From Cryptomeria japonica (taxonomy: Eukaryota > Streptophyta > Pinopsida > Cupressales > Cupressaceae), in assembly GCF_030272615.1 (NCBI RefSeq), contig NC_081412.1, positions 21,243,932 through 21,307,931 of the forward strand: a stretch of DNA of 64,000 nt, given 5' to 3'. Both the position numbers and the translations under genes were made by a program. Below, one piece after another: positions 20,111 to 31,178 of this stretch. Numbering within the stretch: the first letter of the stretch is position 1; each line of letters starts with the position of its first letter. The notes under the pieces were generated by a model. That model was not told the DNA's origin and made no database searches. It was given only the letters and a program-made list of their open reading frames with translations.

Positions 20111-22736
20111 ATGTCAGTTCCCATAGTAGAGCACCGATTAGAGCGAGTTCGTCGATTCCAGTGGCCAGACGACTATGAACCAGTGGTATCTGAATTTGAA
20201 TTTTTTATTTTCATGCATTTTTTATATGTTTTTAGCTAGGTCCAAGTTGAGTCAAGACAATAGTGCTAAAATTATGTTTAGCGCTTTTGTTGACTAAATG
20301 AGCGCTTTTGTGCCGCTATGGCGCTATTACGTAGTAGTTTTAGTGCTTTTGCCAAAGTGGCGCTATTGTATAGATGTTTTAGCACTTTCGCCTGTTTAGC
20401 GCTATTGGGTAGTTGATTGAGCATTGTTGTCATGAGGTAGTGCTATTGCATAGTCAATATAGCGCTATTGTTGTTTGAGCGCTATTGCCTAGTTGATTGA
20501 GTTCTTTTGTTAGGAGATTAGCGTTGTTGTGTGCAAGATAGCGCTTTTGTGTAAGAAAATAGATGCCCCAGTTTGTTTGAACAAAAATCTCCTGATGTCA
20601 ATGATGGATGGATGGAGAGATGAGGTGAGAATTGTTTTAAACCATAGCTACCCTGATGAGACTTAGGTCATTAGGATAAATGTCTAATGAAGTCTAGGTG
20701 TGCCATTATTGTTTACCTGTTGAGACCCAAAGATACTGGATCAAAGTATTTGTTGATAGTCTGGGTTTAAACTTAAGAAAGTTTGAAACAAAATAACTGA
20801 TGATGATGGTTGATACACTTGTGCAGGAGGATCTTCGTGTCTTATAGTTGCGCGAGAGGCATCCTGCCACACAAGTGTTGTGCGGTCGGTTAACAGAGGC
20901 CGAGGTGGATTGCATTGCAGCGACAGGCCTGTACAATGTGATGTATATGCCCGTGATTCGAATGAATCACGGTTTGATTACAGCATTGGCAGAGCGGTGG
21001 CACAGTGATACATGTATGTTTCACTTAGCGCAGGGAGAGATGACAGTTACGCTAGAGGATGTATGGCGCATCCTACACATTCCTATCTGAGGGGAGCTAG
21101 TGAGTTATCACTGAGCATGGGGGACCCTAGCAGTGCAAAGATTTTTTGAGGAGGATGTCTATATTGATGATGGTTTAATAGCTTGGGAGGACATAGCCAC
21201 CTTATATGAGCCGTTACCATGAGTGCTATCAGGTATTGTTGGGGGACTGCTATGTCCAGATAGATGATTGCATGGACTGGCCATTGGTTGGGGTCAGGTG
21301 ATCGAGCAAATGATGACATAGGGGACCTGGTTTGCATGGGGACCGTGCGTGCTATCACACTTATATCAGGAGCTACATGAGGTAGCATATCGAGGGATGG
21401 GCTCCTTGGGAGTGGGGATCACACTACTACATATTTTGGCATGGGAGCATTTACCAGTTACCCAACCAATCAATTTGAGATTCCGAGCAGTGGATCAGTC
21501 CTATGTATACATGTATGGAGGGATGATGAGTCAGCCCCACCTGGGGAAGTTAGAGTGGTGGCGGTGGGCACTGGATGATCTGGATACAGTGATCTGGAGA
21601 CCATATATTGAGTGTGAGCCATGGGAGGATGATCCGAAGGCATTTCCATATGTGTTCATAACATGGCACCTCATTGGTAGGACAACCTACAATGTGGAGA
21701 GACAGTTGTCAGGTAGGGTGTTGAGACAATTTGGGCGACGACAAGGATTGTCTAGTGGTTCAGGAGTGTATGCACGGGTAGTGCAAGAGAGGTATTTGTG
21801 GGGACCAGTGTTACCCTATGATTAGGTGCTAGCAGAGTTCCGCACATTGCAGGTGAGAACATGGTAGATGAGGCTGGGGGTAGTAGATGTTAGGGTGTCA
21901 GAGGAGTACACGCAGTATATGGCTGCACATCTGATTCCACGGATATCAGATCCGGCAGACCGTTTCCAAAGTTTGAGGAGGATAGGGGACGGAGAGGGAG
22001 GGGGAGAGGAGGTCACAAAGCAGTAGGTGGATGAGGGAGAGGGGATGGTGATGGTGGGGATGGAGGAGGAGGAGGAGGAGGGGGTAGGGGTTTTGGAGGA
22101 GGTGGTGGATTCAGAAGTGGAGGTGGCGGTGGTGGTCGATTTCAGCGGAGAGGGAGAGGTGGGCAGACATTGCGGCTATCTTAGGGACCTTTGATACAGG
22201 GAGGCATGAGACTAGGTGGCAGGGATGCAGGTGAGGGATGGGCACCTATGGAGATAGAGGGAGCCATTGGAGAGGCACCTATGGATATGGGGGAGGGAGC
22301 TACAAAAAGAGATCTATGGGATCATATGATAGGATATTTGCAGACTCGTGTAGAGGGTTTGGAGGTAGAGGTGGCCGCTGATCATGTGCAGCTATTTGCA
22401 CGAGAGTCAGAGCTGACTGTGGTGCTGCGAGAGAGGGATGATGTAGTGGAGAGATTGGCGGAGCTGTAGGAGAGAGTCTGGGTTGGAGTAGGAGCACAAG
22501 GTCCTACTGGGGAGGTGATGAGGTAGATTCGACAAGCACAGGCAGAGATAGAGTATTGGCAAGGTTTATATGAGCAGGTAGTTCCAGCTAGTCAGTGAGC
22601 ACTGAGCTATTCACAGATGCATCGGGCAAGATCAGAGCGGTCGCAGAGGATGCAGAGCAGTGGGGGTGTGATGGGTCCTCCATGGAGAGATAGATCAGGT
22701 GATGGTGGTGCAGCATCTGGTCAGAGTGGCATCTGA
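20111..22736 (+). pseudogene. Antisense plant mobile domain (PMD) gene inside Tat-inner
   Basis: Exon 1 (20111-20185, 25 codons, MSVPIVEHRLERVRRFQW...) ends at GTATCT. The intron (20186-20826) ends TGTGCAG, and exon 2 begins in phase 0 (EDLRVL). Exon 2 carries the PMD fold: RLTEAEVDCIAATGLYNV, LITALAERWHSDTCMFHL, GEMTVTLEDVWRIL, GVGITLLHILAWEH, VIWRPYIECEPWEDDPKA, FITWHLIGR and GRVLRQFGRRQG. A Gly-Arg-rich part (about 22030-22185), a coiled-coil-like part (22300-22470) and a Ser/Gly tail to TGA at 22734 follow. About a dozen in-frame stops, all TAG or TGA, and one frameshift near 22000-22030 disable it. Known PMD proteins (MAIN/MAIL1) act in the nucleus in silencing and gene expression; many relatives ride in transposons. 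The function here is not known. Confidence 0.82.
20260..20549 (+). repeat. 20-bp phased array A (TAGCGCTATTG core) in PMD intron
   Basis: Cores GCGCTTTTG / GCGCTATTG and close variants start at 20281, 20302, 20321, 20343, 20360, 20382, 20399, 20421, 20440, 20462, 20479, 20501, 20521 and 20541, with one more GTGCTAAAA near 20263. Mean step is 20.0 bp. Spacers differ from unit to unit. The array fills about half of the intron. Confidence 0.9.
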
Positions 22737-25439
22737 GAGAGCATTTTGTATGCATGTATGTATATTGTCATTTTGGACTGTGTCTTGGATGGCTCTTCGT
22801 AGCTGATATTTTGGACATCATTGTACTCTGATACATGTATATTTTTGGCGATATGATATGATATATATGAGGAGATCCCATATTTTCTGATGATATGGAT
22901 TTTGATGATATGTATGGATTTTATGCAGGATGATGATCTTATGAGTTATGCTTAGATGGATACTTGTATGTTACTATATGTATGTGTTTATGAGATGATT
23001 CCTATATGCATGTTTTATGATTTTTTACTCTTACATGATGTTGATATGCAGGTTTGTATAATGTGGGATGCTAATATGTGGATGCAGGTTGATATATATG
23101 TGCATTGATGTTTTGGGATGGAATGTCTTATGTATGTAAATGCGATGATGATTATGTATGCATAATGAAATGACGATTATGATGTTTATGATAGTATTTT
23201 GTATTTTATATTGATACAATGATGAGATAATGATATGTAAATAATGTTAATGCAATGTGTTGAATGAATGATTTATTTATGTATATGCATCTAGATGTTT
23301 AAAAATGAATGTAACATGGATAAACAAATGTAAAATACAAATGTTTAAATGATGATTTCTAAATGAATGCATATGTATAATGTATGAACCAATGTGTGAG
23401 GCAAATGGTTTTATTATGATTCTAAATGTCAAAATATGATGAAGTAAAATGATAATGAGAATGATAATGCAACTCTTGGGTTTAACGAATAACTACACCT
23501 TAATGAAATTTAAAAAGGAGAATGAATGCATTTTAATGAATCTGAAATGAAATGAATGAGTATAAGAATATACTAAATGGATAAATGAATGTAGTTAACT
23601 AATGGATAGATAAATAAATGTATGCAATGATGGAAATATAAACAAATGCAGGGTACATGTATTTAAATGATGATAAATGGTGATTGGTAACTGACACTAA
23701 ATGAATGCATAATAATGGTTAATAATGATAGTTAATGCAATTAAGGGTGATATATAAAATGAACCTAAAATGTTAGGATTTATTTAAATGATAATGAACT
23801 ATATGGATTTTAAATGCAACTACATGAAATGAACTTGATGCTAAAGTAATTAAATGCAAGGATGAGGATGTGATTATGATAAATGATTGCAAGGTCGTTT
23901 TAGACTTTGCATGATGTAGTGATGATGTATCAAAGGACTCTGTCGTGATTGTATCCAAGACCAACTCAATTGGCACATAACTTCTCATATTAACTATGTT
24001 CACACTTGCACACAAAACCATGCATATGAAGAATGAATGAGTAAATGGATGGGTGATATGCAACGGAATGCAATATAAATAGATGAGATGAAATGATGAT
24101 CCACAGTGCGCTATTTTCGTCATTGATCTTTTAAAATGTTGTAAGAAAAATATAAGCAACTTGACATAATGATTCAAGATGACTTGAGTATTCCTTACAT
24201 GGATTTTGATATAGCAAGTTAATATAAGCAACTTGATATAATGGATCAAGTTGACCTGAGTATTATTTGCGAAATAGACAAGGATTATCTCCTTTCATGC
24301 ATGACTTGGAACGTCCTCCTTGATCTTTTGCCGATCATATCCTGAGACAAGTTCATACCGTAATAAGAGATAAACCAATATCAAGTTTGGATGAGGCAGT
24401 AGGAACCAAGGATGGAGCATTGTACCTGCAAGCAAACAACACATATAAAGAATAAAGAATATGGACCCTCCATAATGGTTCATGCTCATATGGTCGAGGT
24501 ATACGCTATAGTCAGCAAGCCATAGTGATCTATGACTATATTTCGCATAAGATCATGTAACTTAGTGAACTTCCCACGTAGACACCATTAGTACATGCCC
24601 TAGAACTTCATCGGAATAATTCGCAGAAGATACATAAACAATGTTGTAGGAACTTGATATATATAAACGAATGAATAACCTACAAATCAATCAAGTATTT
24701 TGATAGCTTAAACATAATTTTCTTGTCAAAGAAAATGTCATCTTTTCTTTGTTTTGTAAAGGAAGGATGCATCCTTGTTAAGACAGTTTGCGTGTTTGAT
24801 GTTTGATTGTTTGGTTGATCGGATAAGTGGCCATCATTTTGAGTATTTCACAATGTTTGTTTTGGTATCTGCACGAATGAGTATGTACAATGCATTTTGA
24901 GTTTTGATGTTTTTCTAATGTTTTTTGGATTTTTATGATTTTGAATGTTTTGGGTATTTTGTGAGACAGTTTTCCAATGTTTTTGGTATTTTGACGATTG
25001 TTTTGAATGTTTTTGGATTTTGTGAGACAATTTCGAATGAAGAACCCAACGGATCACAAGTAATGCATAATCCACTTCCATCAATAGGTTAAGGGCATTG
25101 CCCCCAGTTTAGACATGACTATGAAAAAGTGGGATGCCAAACGCATGAAGTACTGTCCTTGATTGCAGATCAATAACAAGTCATGGTTTGGACAGATGGA
25201 TGTGTGGATGTAATGAGTGTGATCGCAACAAGTTTGAAAGACAATGGAGCCATAGCCTTTACGAGTGGTGCCTGTTTGCCATGTTTTCACCATCACACTT
25301 ACCCAAGGTGCCACCAAAGTGGTTGTTCACCATTTGGATGCATGATTTTTCTTTACTATTTTGATGTTTTTGTATTTTCTTCAGGACATTTTTCTGAATG
25401 TTTTTGGTATTTTTTCGGTATGTATGGGAGCCTGATGCT
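22737..25439. other. Long non-coding part between PMD gene and integrase
   Basis: About 22740-24250 is TG-, GATGATG- and ATGAATG-rich low-complexity sequence. About 24893-25035 is a degenerate ATGTTTTTGGTATTTTG-type repeat, echoed at 25360-25420. No coding frame is recognised. The start of the Tat-outer body at 36963 (CCAATCATGTCTCGAGAC) resembles 24332-24350, so this part is shared by both Tat elements. Confidence 0.55.
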
Positions 25440-26549
25440 CTGTATAGCTTATGTATAAAACTGTTTGAGGTGCATGGTGTTGATTGGATTTGCTAGTGGT
25501 TCTCCTTCTAAAGTAGCCAACTGATATGCCCTGGACCCAAATACAGCAGTGATAACATATGGACCCAGCCAATTTGATTCAAAATTTCCCTGATGTTCTC
25601 GGTTGGGTTGGTTATGAGGATTTTCTCAAAGATCAAGATCACCTACCTCAAATGTGCAAGGTCTAACTCGGTGATTGTAGCTTCTGCTCATGCGTTGTTG
25701 ATAGGATTTGAGGTGATTGTATGTAGCTTGTCGTTTCTCATCAAGTAGTTCCAAGTCTTGAAGATGTGATACTCTGTATGCTTCATCATCTATCAGATTA
25801 TGCAAGGAAACTCGTAGTGATGGTATCTCAACCTCAATAGGTAAGATAGCTTCTGCTCCATAGACCAATGAGTAGGGAGTTGCACCTGTAGGGGTTCGAA
25901 TACTAGTTCGATACACCCATAATGTTGGATTCAATTGAACATGCCAATCATGGCCAGCATCATTGACTATTTTCTTGAGGATTCTTAATATGTTCTTATT
26001 GGATGCTTCTGCCTGACCATTTCCTTGTGGGTAATAGGGAGTGGAAAAGCAGTGTTGGATGTGAAACTTCTCACAAAGTTCACGGACATCCTGATTTTTG
26101 AAAGGAAGACCGTTATATGTGATGATGGACATGGGTACACCATACCGGCAGATGATGTAATTAAGGATGAATGAGGCGATCTGCTTGCCAGTGACTTGGG
26201 TAAGTGGAACAGCTTTGATCCACTTTGTGAAGTATTCGGTGGCAGTAATAATGAATTTATGGCTGTTGGATGAAGATGGATGGATTTTACCCACAAGGTC
26301 AAGTCTCCATTGACAAAAGGGCCATGGTGTTGTGATTGGTTGTAATTTTTGTGTTGGTGCATGTATCAGGACTCCATGAACTTGGCATTTCTTGCACTTT
26401 CTAACAAAGTAGTAGGAGTTCTTTTCCATGGATGGCCAATAGTATCCAGTGTGCATGAGTTTCTTGGCTAGTGATGGACCACTTGCATGAGTTCCGCAAA
26501 TTCCTTCATGTACCTCTTCCAAGGCCTTTGTTATCTCATCATGTTCCAA
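25440..26549 (-). pseudogene. Integrase of Tat-inner (catalytic Asp lost)
   Basis: Starts after a stop that follows the RNase H frame (SLDGTLL, stop, CLEHDEITKALEEVHEG). The zinc-binding part has the expected His and Cys residues (EVHEGICGTH ... CKKCQ). In the DDE core the first Asp (WRLDLVG) and the Glu (QGNGQAEASN) are present, but the second, normally in TDNG, is Tyr: IITYNGLPF, a GAT-to-TAT change near 26118. The C-terminal part (VGDLDL, then NWLGPYVI and MHLKQFYT) needs a frameshift near 25625. In life it would insert element cDNA into chromosomes. Confidence 0.88.
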
Positions 26550-26552
26550 ACA

Positions 26553-27735
26553 TCAAAGGAGAGTACCATCAAGACTGCGTCGATATAGGGTTTCAGCAAT
26601 AATGGTATATCGAGCGGTTTGGCGAATAAAGGTTTTACGCTTGTTATTCAATTGATCAGGAGGAACTGTGTGATCATGGAGGTAGGTGTAGAACTCACTG
26701 TACCATGGGGATTCAGAACCGATAAGGTGACATATCATCTCAGATTCAGGGATATCATAAGCGGGAATCCAAAGTTGTTCTACCAAGAACTCGTGGCGTA
26801 TTGAATTATGTGGAAGATCTAGGAGAGATGCGATGGTAGCCATAGCGTCAATAGCTCGATTTTGATCTCTAGGTATCTGCTCAAAGGTGATAGTAGTGAA
26901 TGATGCCTTTAATTTGTCCACCATTTGTTTGTACGGCATGAGTTTGTCATCCTTGGTTTGATATTCATCTGTTGCTTGTCGAATGACTAGTTGGGAGTCG
27001 CCATATACTTGTAGTTCTTGTAGCTTCCATTGTATGGCTAGTCTGAGTCTTGTGATCAGGGCTTCATATTCAGCTATGTTGTTTGTGCAGGGAAATGTGA
27101 GTATGTAAGACTTAGGGATGCTATCACTTTGAGGTGTGATAAATAGAATGCCTGCCCTTGAGCCATGCCTAGTGTATGAACCATCAAAGTATAGTTTCCA
27201 TGGTTGTGTTGTTGTGATCATGAATATATCTTCATCTGGAAAATTGGAAATGAGAGGATGATCGCCTATGAGTGGTGCATCAACCAACTGATCTGCAATA
27301 ACTTTCCCTTTGATAGCCTTATGATCCACATACTCGATATCAAATTCACTGAGAATCATCACCCACTTGGCTAAGCGACCTATCAATGTTGCTTTGCTGA
27401 GTAAGTATTTTAGTGGATCGATCTTTGTAATGAGTTGTACCTTATGTGTCAATAGATAGTGCCTTAGTTTGGTGGCCCCCAAGATTACTGCTAGGCAAGC
27501 TCGCTCAATATGTGTGTAATTGAGTTCATAGCCAACCAGTGTGTGAGAGATGTAGTATATAGCACATTCTTTGCCTTCTGCATTGTGTTGTGCTAGTAGT
27601 ACACCCAATGTTGTATTTGTTGCTGATATATAGAGTAGTAGAGGCTTGCTCGGATCTGGTGGCATTAGCAATGGTGTATTCATGAGATAGTCTTTAAGCA
27701 TTTGGAATGCTTATTGGCATATGGTATCCCATTGA
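26553..27735 (-). pseudogene. RNase H plus second (archaeal-type) RNase H of Tat-inner
   Basis: The first domain (LLLYISATNTTLGVLLAQ, THIERACLAVILG) is the RT-linked RNase H; its usual first Asp is not seen, as is typical for the Tat lineage. A linker with ADQLVDAPL follows. The second domain has the acidic set expected of an active RNase H: KLYFDGS, NNIAEYEALI, VYGDSQLVI and DQNRAIDAMA. The frame is open for 382 codons, and one stop upstream (CQ-stop-AF, near 27715) separates it from RT. The duplicate RNase H supports the lineage call. Confidence 0.88.
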
Positions 27736-28747
27736 AAGCGAATGTTCTTGTGTAATAGGTGTGTAAATGGGTGACACTTATCTGGCAGTTGTGCAATGAT
27801 TCTTCGGATGGATTGTAGCCGTCTTTGTAATGTCCTTAGCTGACTGATGTTTTCAGAGGTGGCATGTCCATGATTGCTTTGACCTTTGCAGGGTCAACCT
27901 CAATACCTTTACTTGAGACAATGTATCCTAGAAGCTTCCCTGAAGTTACTCCAAAGACACATTTCTTTGGGTTGAGTCGCACATGATATTGTTCCAGTTC
28001 GTCAAAGATCTTCTCTAATATTTCTAGATGACCTTCTCTTGTTAATGATTTTGCCAATAAGTCATCAACATAATCTTCCATTATGGTATGCATCAGGTCA
28101 TGGAAGATAGTGGTGATTACTCGTTGATAGGTCGCTCCTGCATTCTTCAGACCGAAAGGCATTACATTTCAGCAGTATGTGCCCCATGGGCATGTGAAGG
28201 CTATCTTGTGTTGATCCTCTAGGGTGATCTTTATCTGATTGTATCCTGAAAAACCATCCATGAGTGAAAGCATGGCATGTCCTGTTGTTAGGTCTACTAT
28301 GATGTCGATATTTGGTAGGGGGAAGTCATCTTTAGGACATGCCTTGTTTAGATCTCTAAAGTCAGTATAGATATGGATGCCCCCATTTAGTTTGCCAACA
28401 GGCACAATATTGGATATCCAATCTACATAATCAATTGGTCTAATAAAACCAACATCTCAGAGTTTCTTAAGTTCTTCTTTGACTAGTACTACAATTTGAG
28501 GATGCATCTTGCGAAGCTTTTGCTTGACAAGCTTGGCTCCTTCTGCTACTATGAGATAATGCATGACTAAATCCGGATCAAGACCAGGCATGTCTGCATA
28601 TGACCATGCAAAGTTAATCTGGCACTTCTGGAAGAATTTAACAAACTTAGGTTGTTCCTCTTGAGTTAAAAGAGATGTCAGATGTATGTGGTGAGGTGTT
28701 TCAGGAGTCCCCACGTTGTATTCTTTTGTTTCCTCGATGAGAATCAT
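27736..28747 (-). pseudogene. Reverse transcriptase of Tat-inner
   Basis: Blocks in order: KFVKFFQKCQINFAWSYADM, GLDPDLVMHYL, KQKLRKMHPQ, then DVGFIRPIDYVDWISNIV, TDFRDLNKACPKDDFPLP, SLMDGFSGYNQIKI, MPFGLKNAGATYQR and the catalytic MEDYVDDLLAKS. Stops occur before DVGFIRP (near 28456) and as TGA in place of Trp in GTYC-W-NVMPFG (near 28166); the same site in Tat-outer still has Trp. A frameshift near 27855 follows MPPLKTS. The YVDD box is intact. Confidence 0.9.
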
Positions 28748-28750
28748 TGA

Positions 28751-29975
28751 TCATTCCTGTTGTGTACTAGAGGGGGGGATGTCAAACCTTTCATCCTCGG
28801 GCACCTCAGAGAGGTTTTCACCATTGGATACACTCATTCTCTTTACTTTTGTGGGATCAAACAGTGCCACAATGTCGTTTTCACTGGAAGATCCATGTTT
28901 TATTGTTATATTTTTGCAGCTGAAAGGTTTGGCATCCGCCCCAAAGTATGTTGCACTATTAAGTTCTATGGCAAATCCAGCTTTGTGATCCTCGCTTGGT
29001 ATGTTATCCCGTAATTCCAAAAAGTCAATGATTGCCTCATCATTTTGGAAGTGGTCTAGGCATGGGGGATTAGGTTGGTTCCATTCGGTGAGTTCAAGAT
29101 GGATAATGGGCATTACCTCATCGATTAGGTTAAGTTCATTAGACGTGTTAGTAAGGGTTAAGACATTATGGTCAAGGTCATTGATGGTACTCTCCCTATC
29201 AAAATCAGGCGTAGGATGTGACGTAGGGTCTGGGGAAGATGTTTCCAGTTCAGGAACCCAAGAGGTTTAATCTGCGCTTCTCCATAAACAAAGATGTCTT
29301 TGTGAGGTGGAGGGGGTGATGCATCTTCCTCATCTAAAATATTTAGATGTACGGAATTAAATTCCCACTCATGTGAGTCGGTCTCTGAGTCGCTTTCCAG
29401 TAACCAATTACTATACCATACTGGGATATCCTTTTATTTAAACACTACACGTGTGATTGGTTGTTGTATCTTTGTAGATGAAGTGATTGGTGTTGCAAGA
29501 AGGATGATGGGATCAACAAATCCAATACGGGGAGTATCGGTAGTGTTGACTCTGCTGCTTCTGCTAGAATTACCAGCGTTGTCGATACTGTTGTGGATTC
29601 TGATATAGTTGCTACTGCTAATGGTGGTATTGATGTTATTGCTACTGCTAATGGGGTTACCGGTTTGTTTGGTGGGACGATTGGTGTTGTGGATGGTTTT
29701 GCTAGGATTTTTAGCCTCGATGGGGTAGCTGCCATGGTGTTTGATGCTGCTTTTATAACCAAAGGTTACCTCTTTGTACTAGGCTAATATAGAGGTTGGT
29801 TGGGTTTTCCTTTGAATCTGAGCTTAGGAAGGATCTCCTTTTGAAAGCCTAAGCCTGTATTATCCTTGGGCTTCAATTCTGACTAAAGCAGCTCATGTCA
29901 CCCTTGCTTGCAAGGTCCTAGAGCACTCTGACCATCATAACCTATTCTTTGCATAATAAGAAGACCTTTGTCATA
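28751..29975 (-). pseudogene. Protease-RT linker of Tat-inner
   Basis: 28751-29113 encodes MPIIHLELTEWNQPNPPC, LELRDNIPSEDH and SENDIVALFDPTKVKRMSV, a conserved acidic linker also found in Tat-outer (41170-41400). It joins the RT frame across a TGA (CGA-type change) at 28748-28750. From 29114 to 29975 only Ser/Thr/Val-rich, low-complexity translation is seen and no domain is recognised. Confidence 0.6.
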
Positions 29976-30983
29976 CTAATTTGTAGGAAGCTTAGCTTGT
30001 GGAATATCAGTGGTGATAGGATCTTTATAGATCCATTTTGCTAAGTCTTCATCTCTAGTTTCCTCTTCTTGACTCTTTCCAAGGATGAATGGCATCAAAG
30101 TACATGTTGGTTTGACCAATAGCATTTGAAGTAACCGTTGAGGTTTGCCATGCGTCCTACGAGAAGTAGGCATTTGTCCAACACAAAAGAGTTGGCTCAA
30201 ATTGTACTCCCTAGGACCTTCCTCTGCTATTTTCATTTTGAGCTTCTCTTGCTTGGGTATAGTGGTGTTTGAACTGGAAAGAGAGGCTAGACTTACGTAT
30301 GATGTGGATGAGATGGCTTCTCTAGTGTTGGGCACAGTAATATTTGGTTGATGACTTATATTATGACAATATGCAAAGGGGTTTGCATCACCCAGGATAG
30401 TGATTTCTACACCATTATGCGGGAACTTGATACACTGATGGTAGGTGGATGGAATGTCTTGCATGGCGTGCATCCAAGGTCTTCCCAACAACAAATTGTA
30501 TGGCAGAGGAAGGTCCAGGACTTGACAGATGATGTGTGTCACCATAGGGCCCACTCGGGTTGGTAGTACAACAGCTCCTTTGGATGAACGCTCTGCATCA
30601 TCATAAGCTTTGATTGTGATCTTCTTATGGGGATCCACTGATTCAATTGCATATCCCAATGCAGTGACTAATTGTAGTATACAAATATTTAGGCTTGCTC
30701 CATTTTTGATAAAGACTCGCTTGATCCTATGCTGGTTGATAAACCCTTCAATGTGGAGTGAGGCATTATGAGGTTGCTGGAAGGATGTGTTGTCACTTTC
30801 AGAAAAAGTGAGACAAGGTGATGATCTTAGGTTTCCAACCATGGCTTGGAACTGATCTGTATTTAGGTTTGCAAGGACTGACGCCTCTTGGAGAGTTTGA
30901 TCCAAGATTGTTTTATGGGTTGGAGATAGGCGTAATAGCTCTAAGATAGATATCAGTGTGGGCATTTTGTCTAACTGTTCCAC
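29976..30983 (-). pseudogene. Protease domain of Tat-inner (active site altered)
   Basis: Retropepsin-like region with SLHIEGFINQHRIKRVFI, then KNGASLNICILQLV, ITIKAYDDAERSSKGAVVLP and PYNLLLGRPWMHAM. The catalytic triplet, expected as D-N-G or D-T-G after the hydrophobic strand, reads K-N-G. Tat-outer has RVLIDGEVGLNIC at this place, so Asp is ancestral. The frame is otherwise open for 335 codons, which is long for a decayed element. In an active element this enzyme would cut the polyprotein. Confidence 0.8.
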
Positions 30984-31178
30984 AAGGTTATACTACTTTG
31001 GGATATATGGGGTGCCTTGTGGAGCTGCTTTTATGGTAATCTTGTCGCGACGTGTAACAACATTGCAAGTGGAGCTGGGATTTTTTATGGTAATAGTTGC
31101 AATTTGTTCAGTGGCATCACATATGTGATTCACAGTATAATTATATGCGGCTTGTGTATAATTGGTGGTATCTGTGTT

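Noticed and set aside
20260-20549. CRISPR-like array
   Set aside because: Cores are only 9-11 bp and variable, spacers are 9-11 bp, and the DNA is a plant retrotransposon. None of the CRISPR features apply.
29445-29787. ORFs on both strands rich in Ala, Thr, Val or Gly
   Set aside because: They arise from a simple GTTGCTACTGCTAATG-like repeat within the protease-RT linker; no domain.
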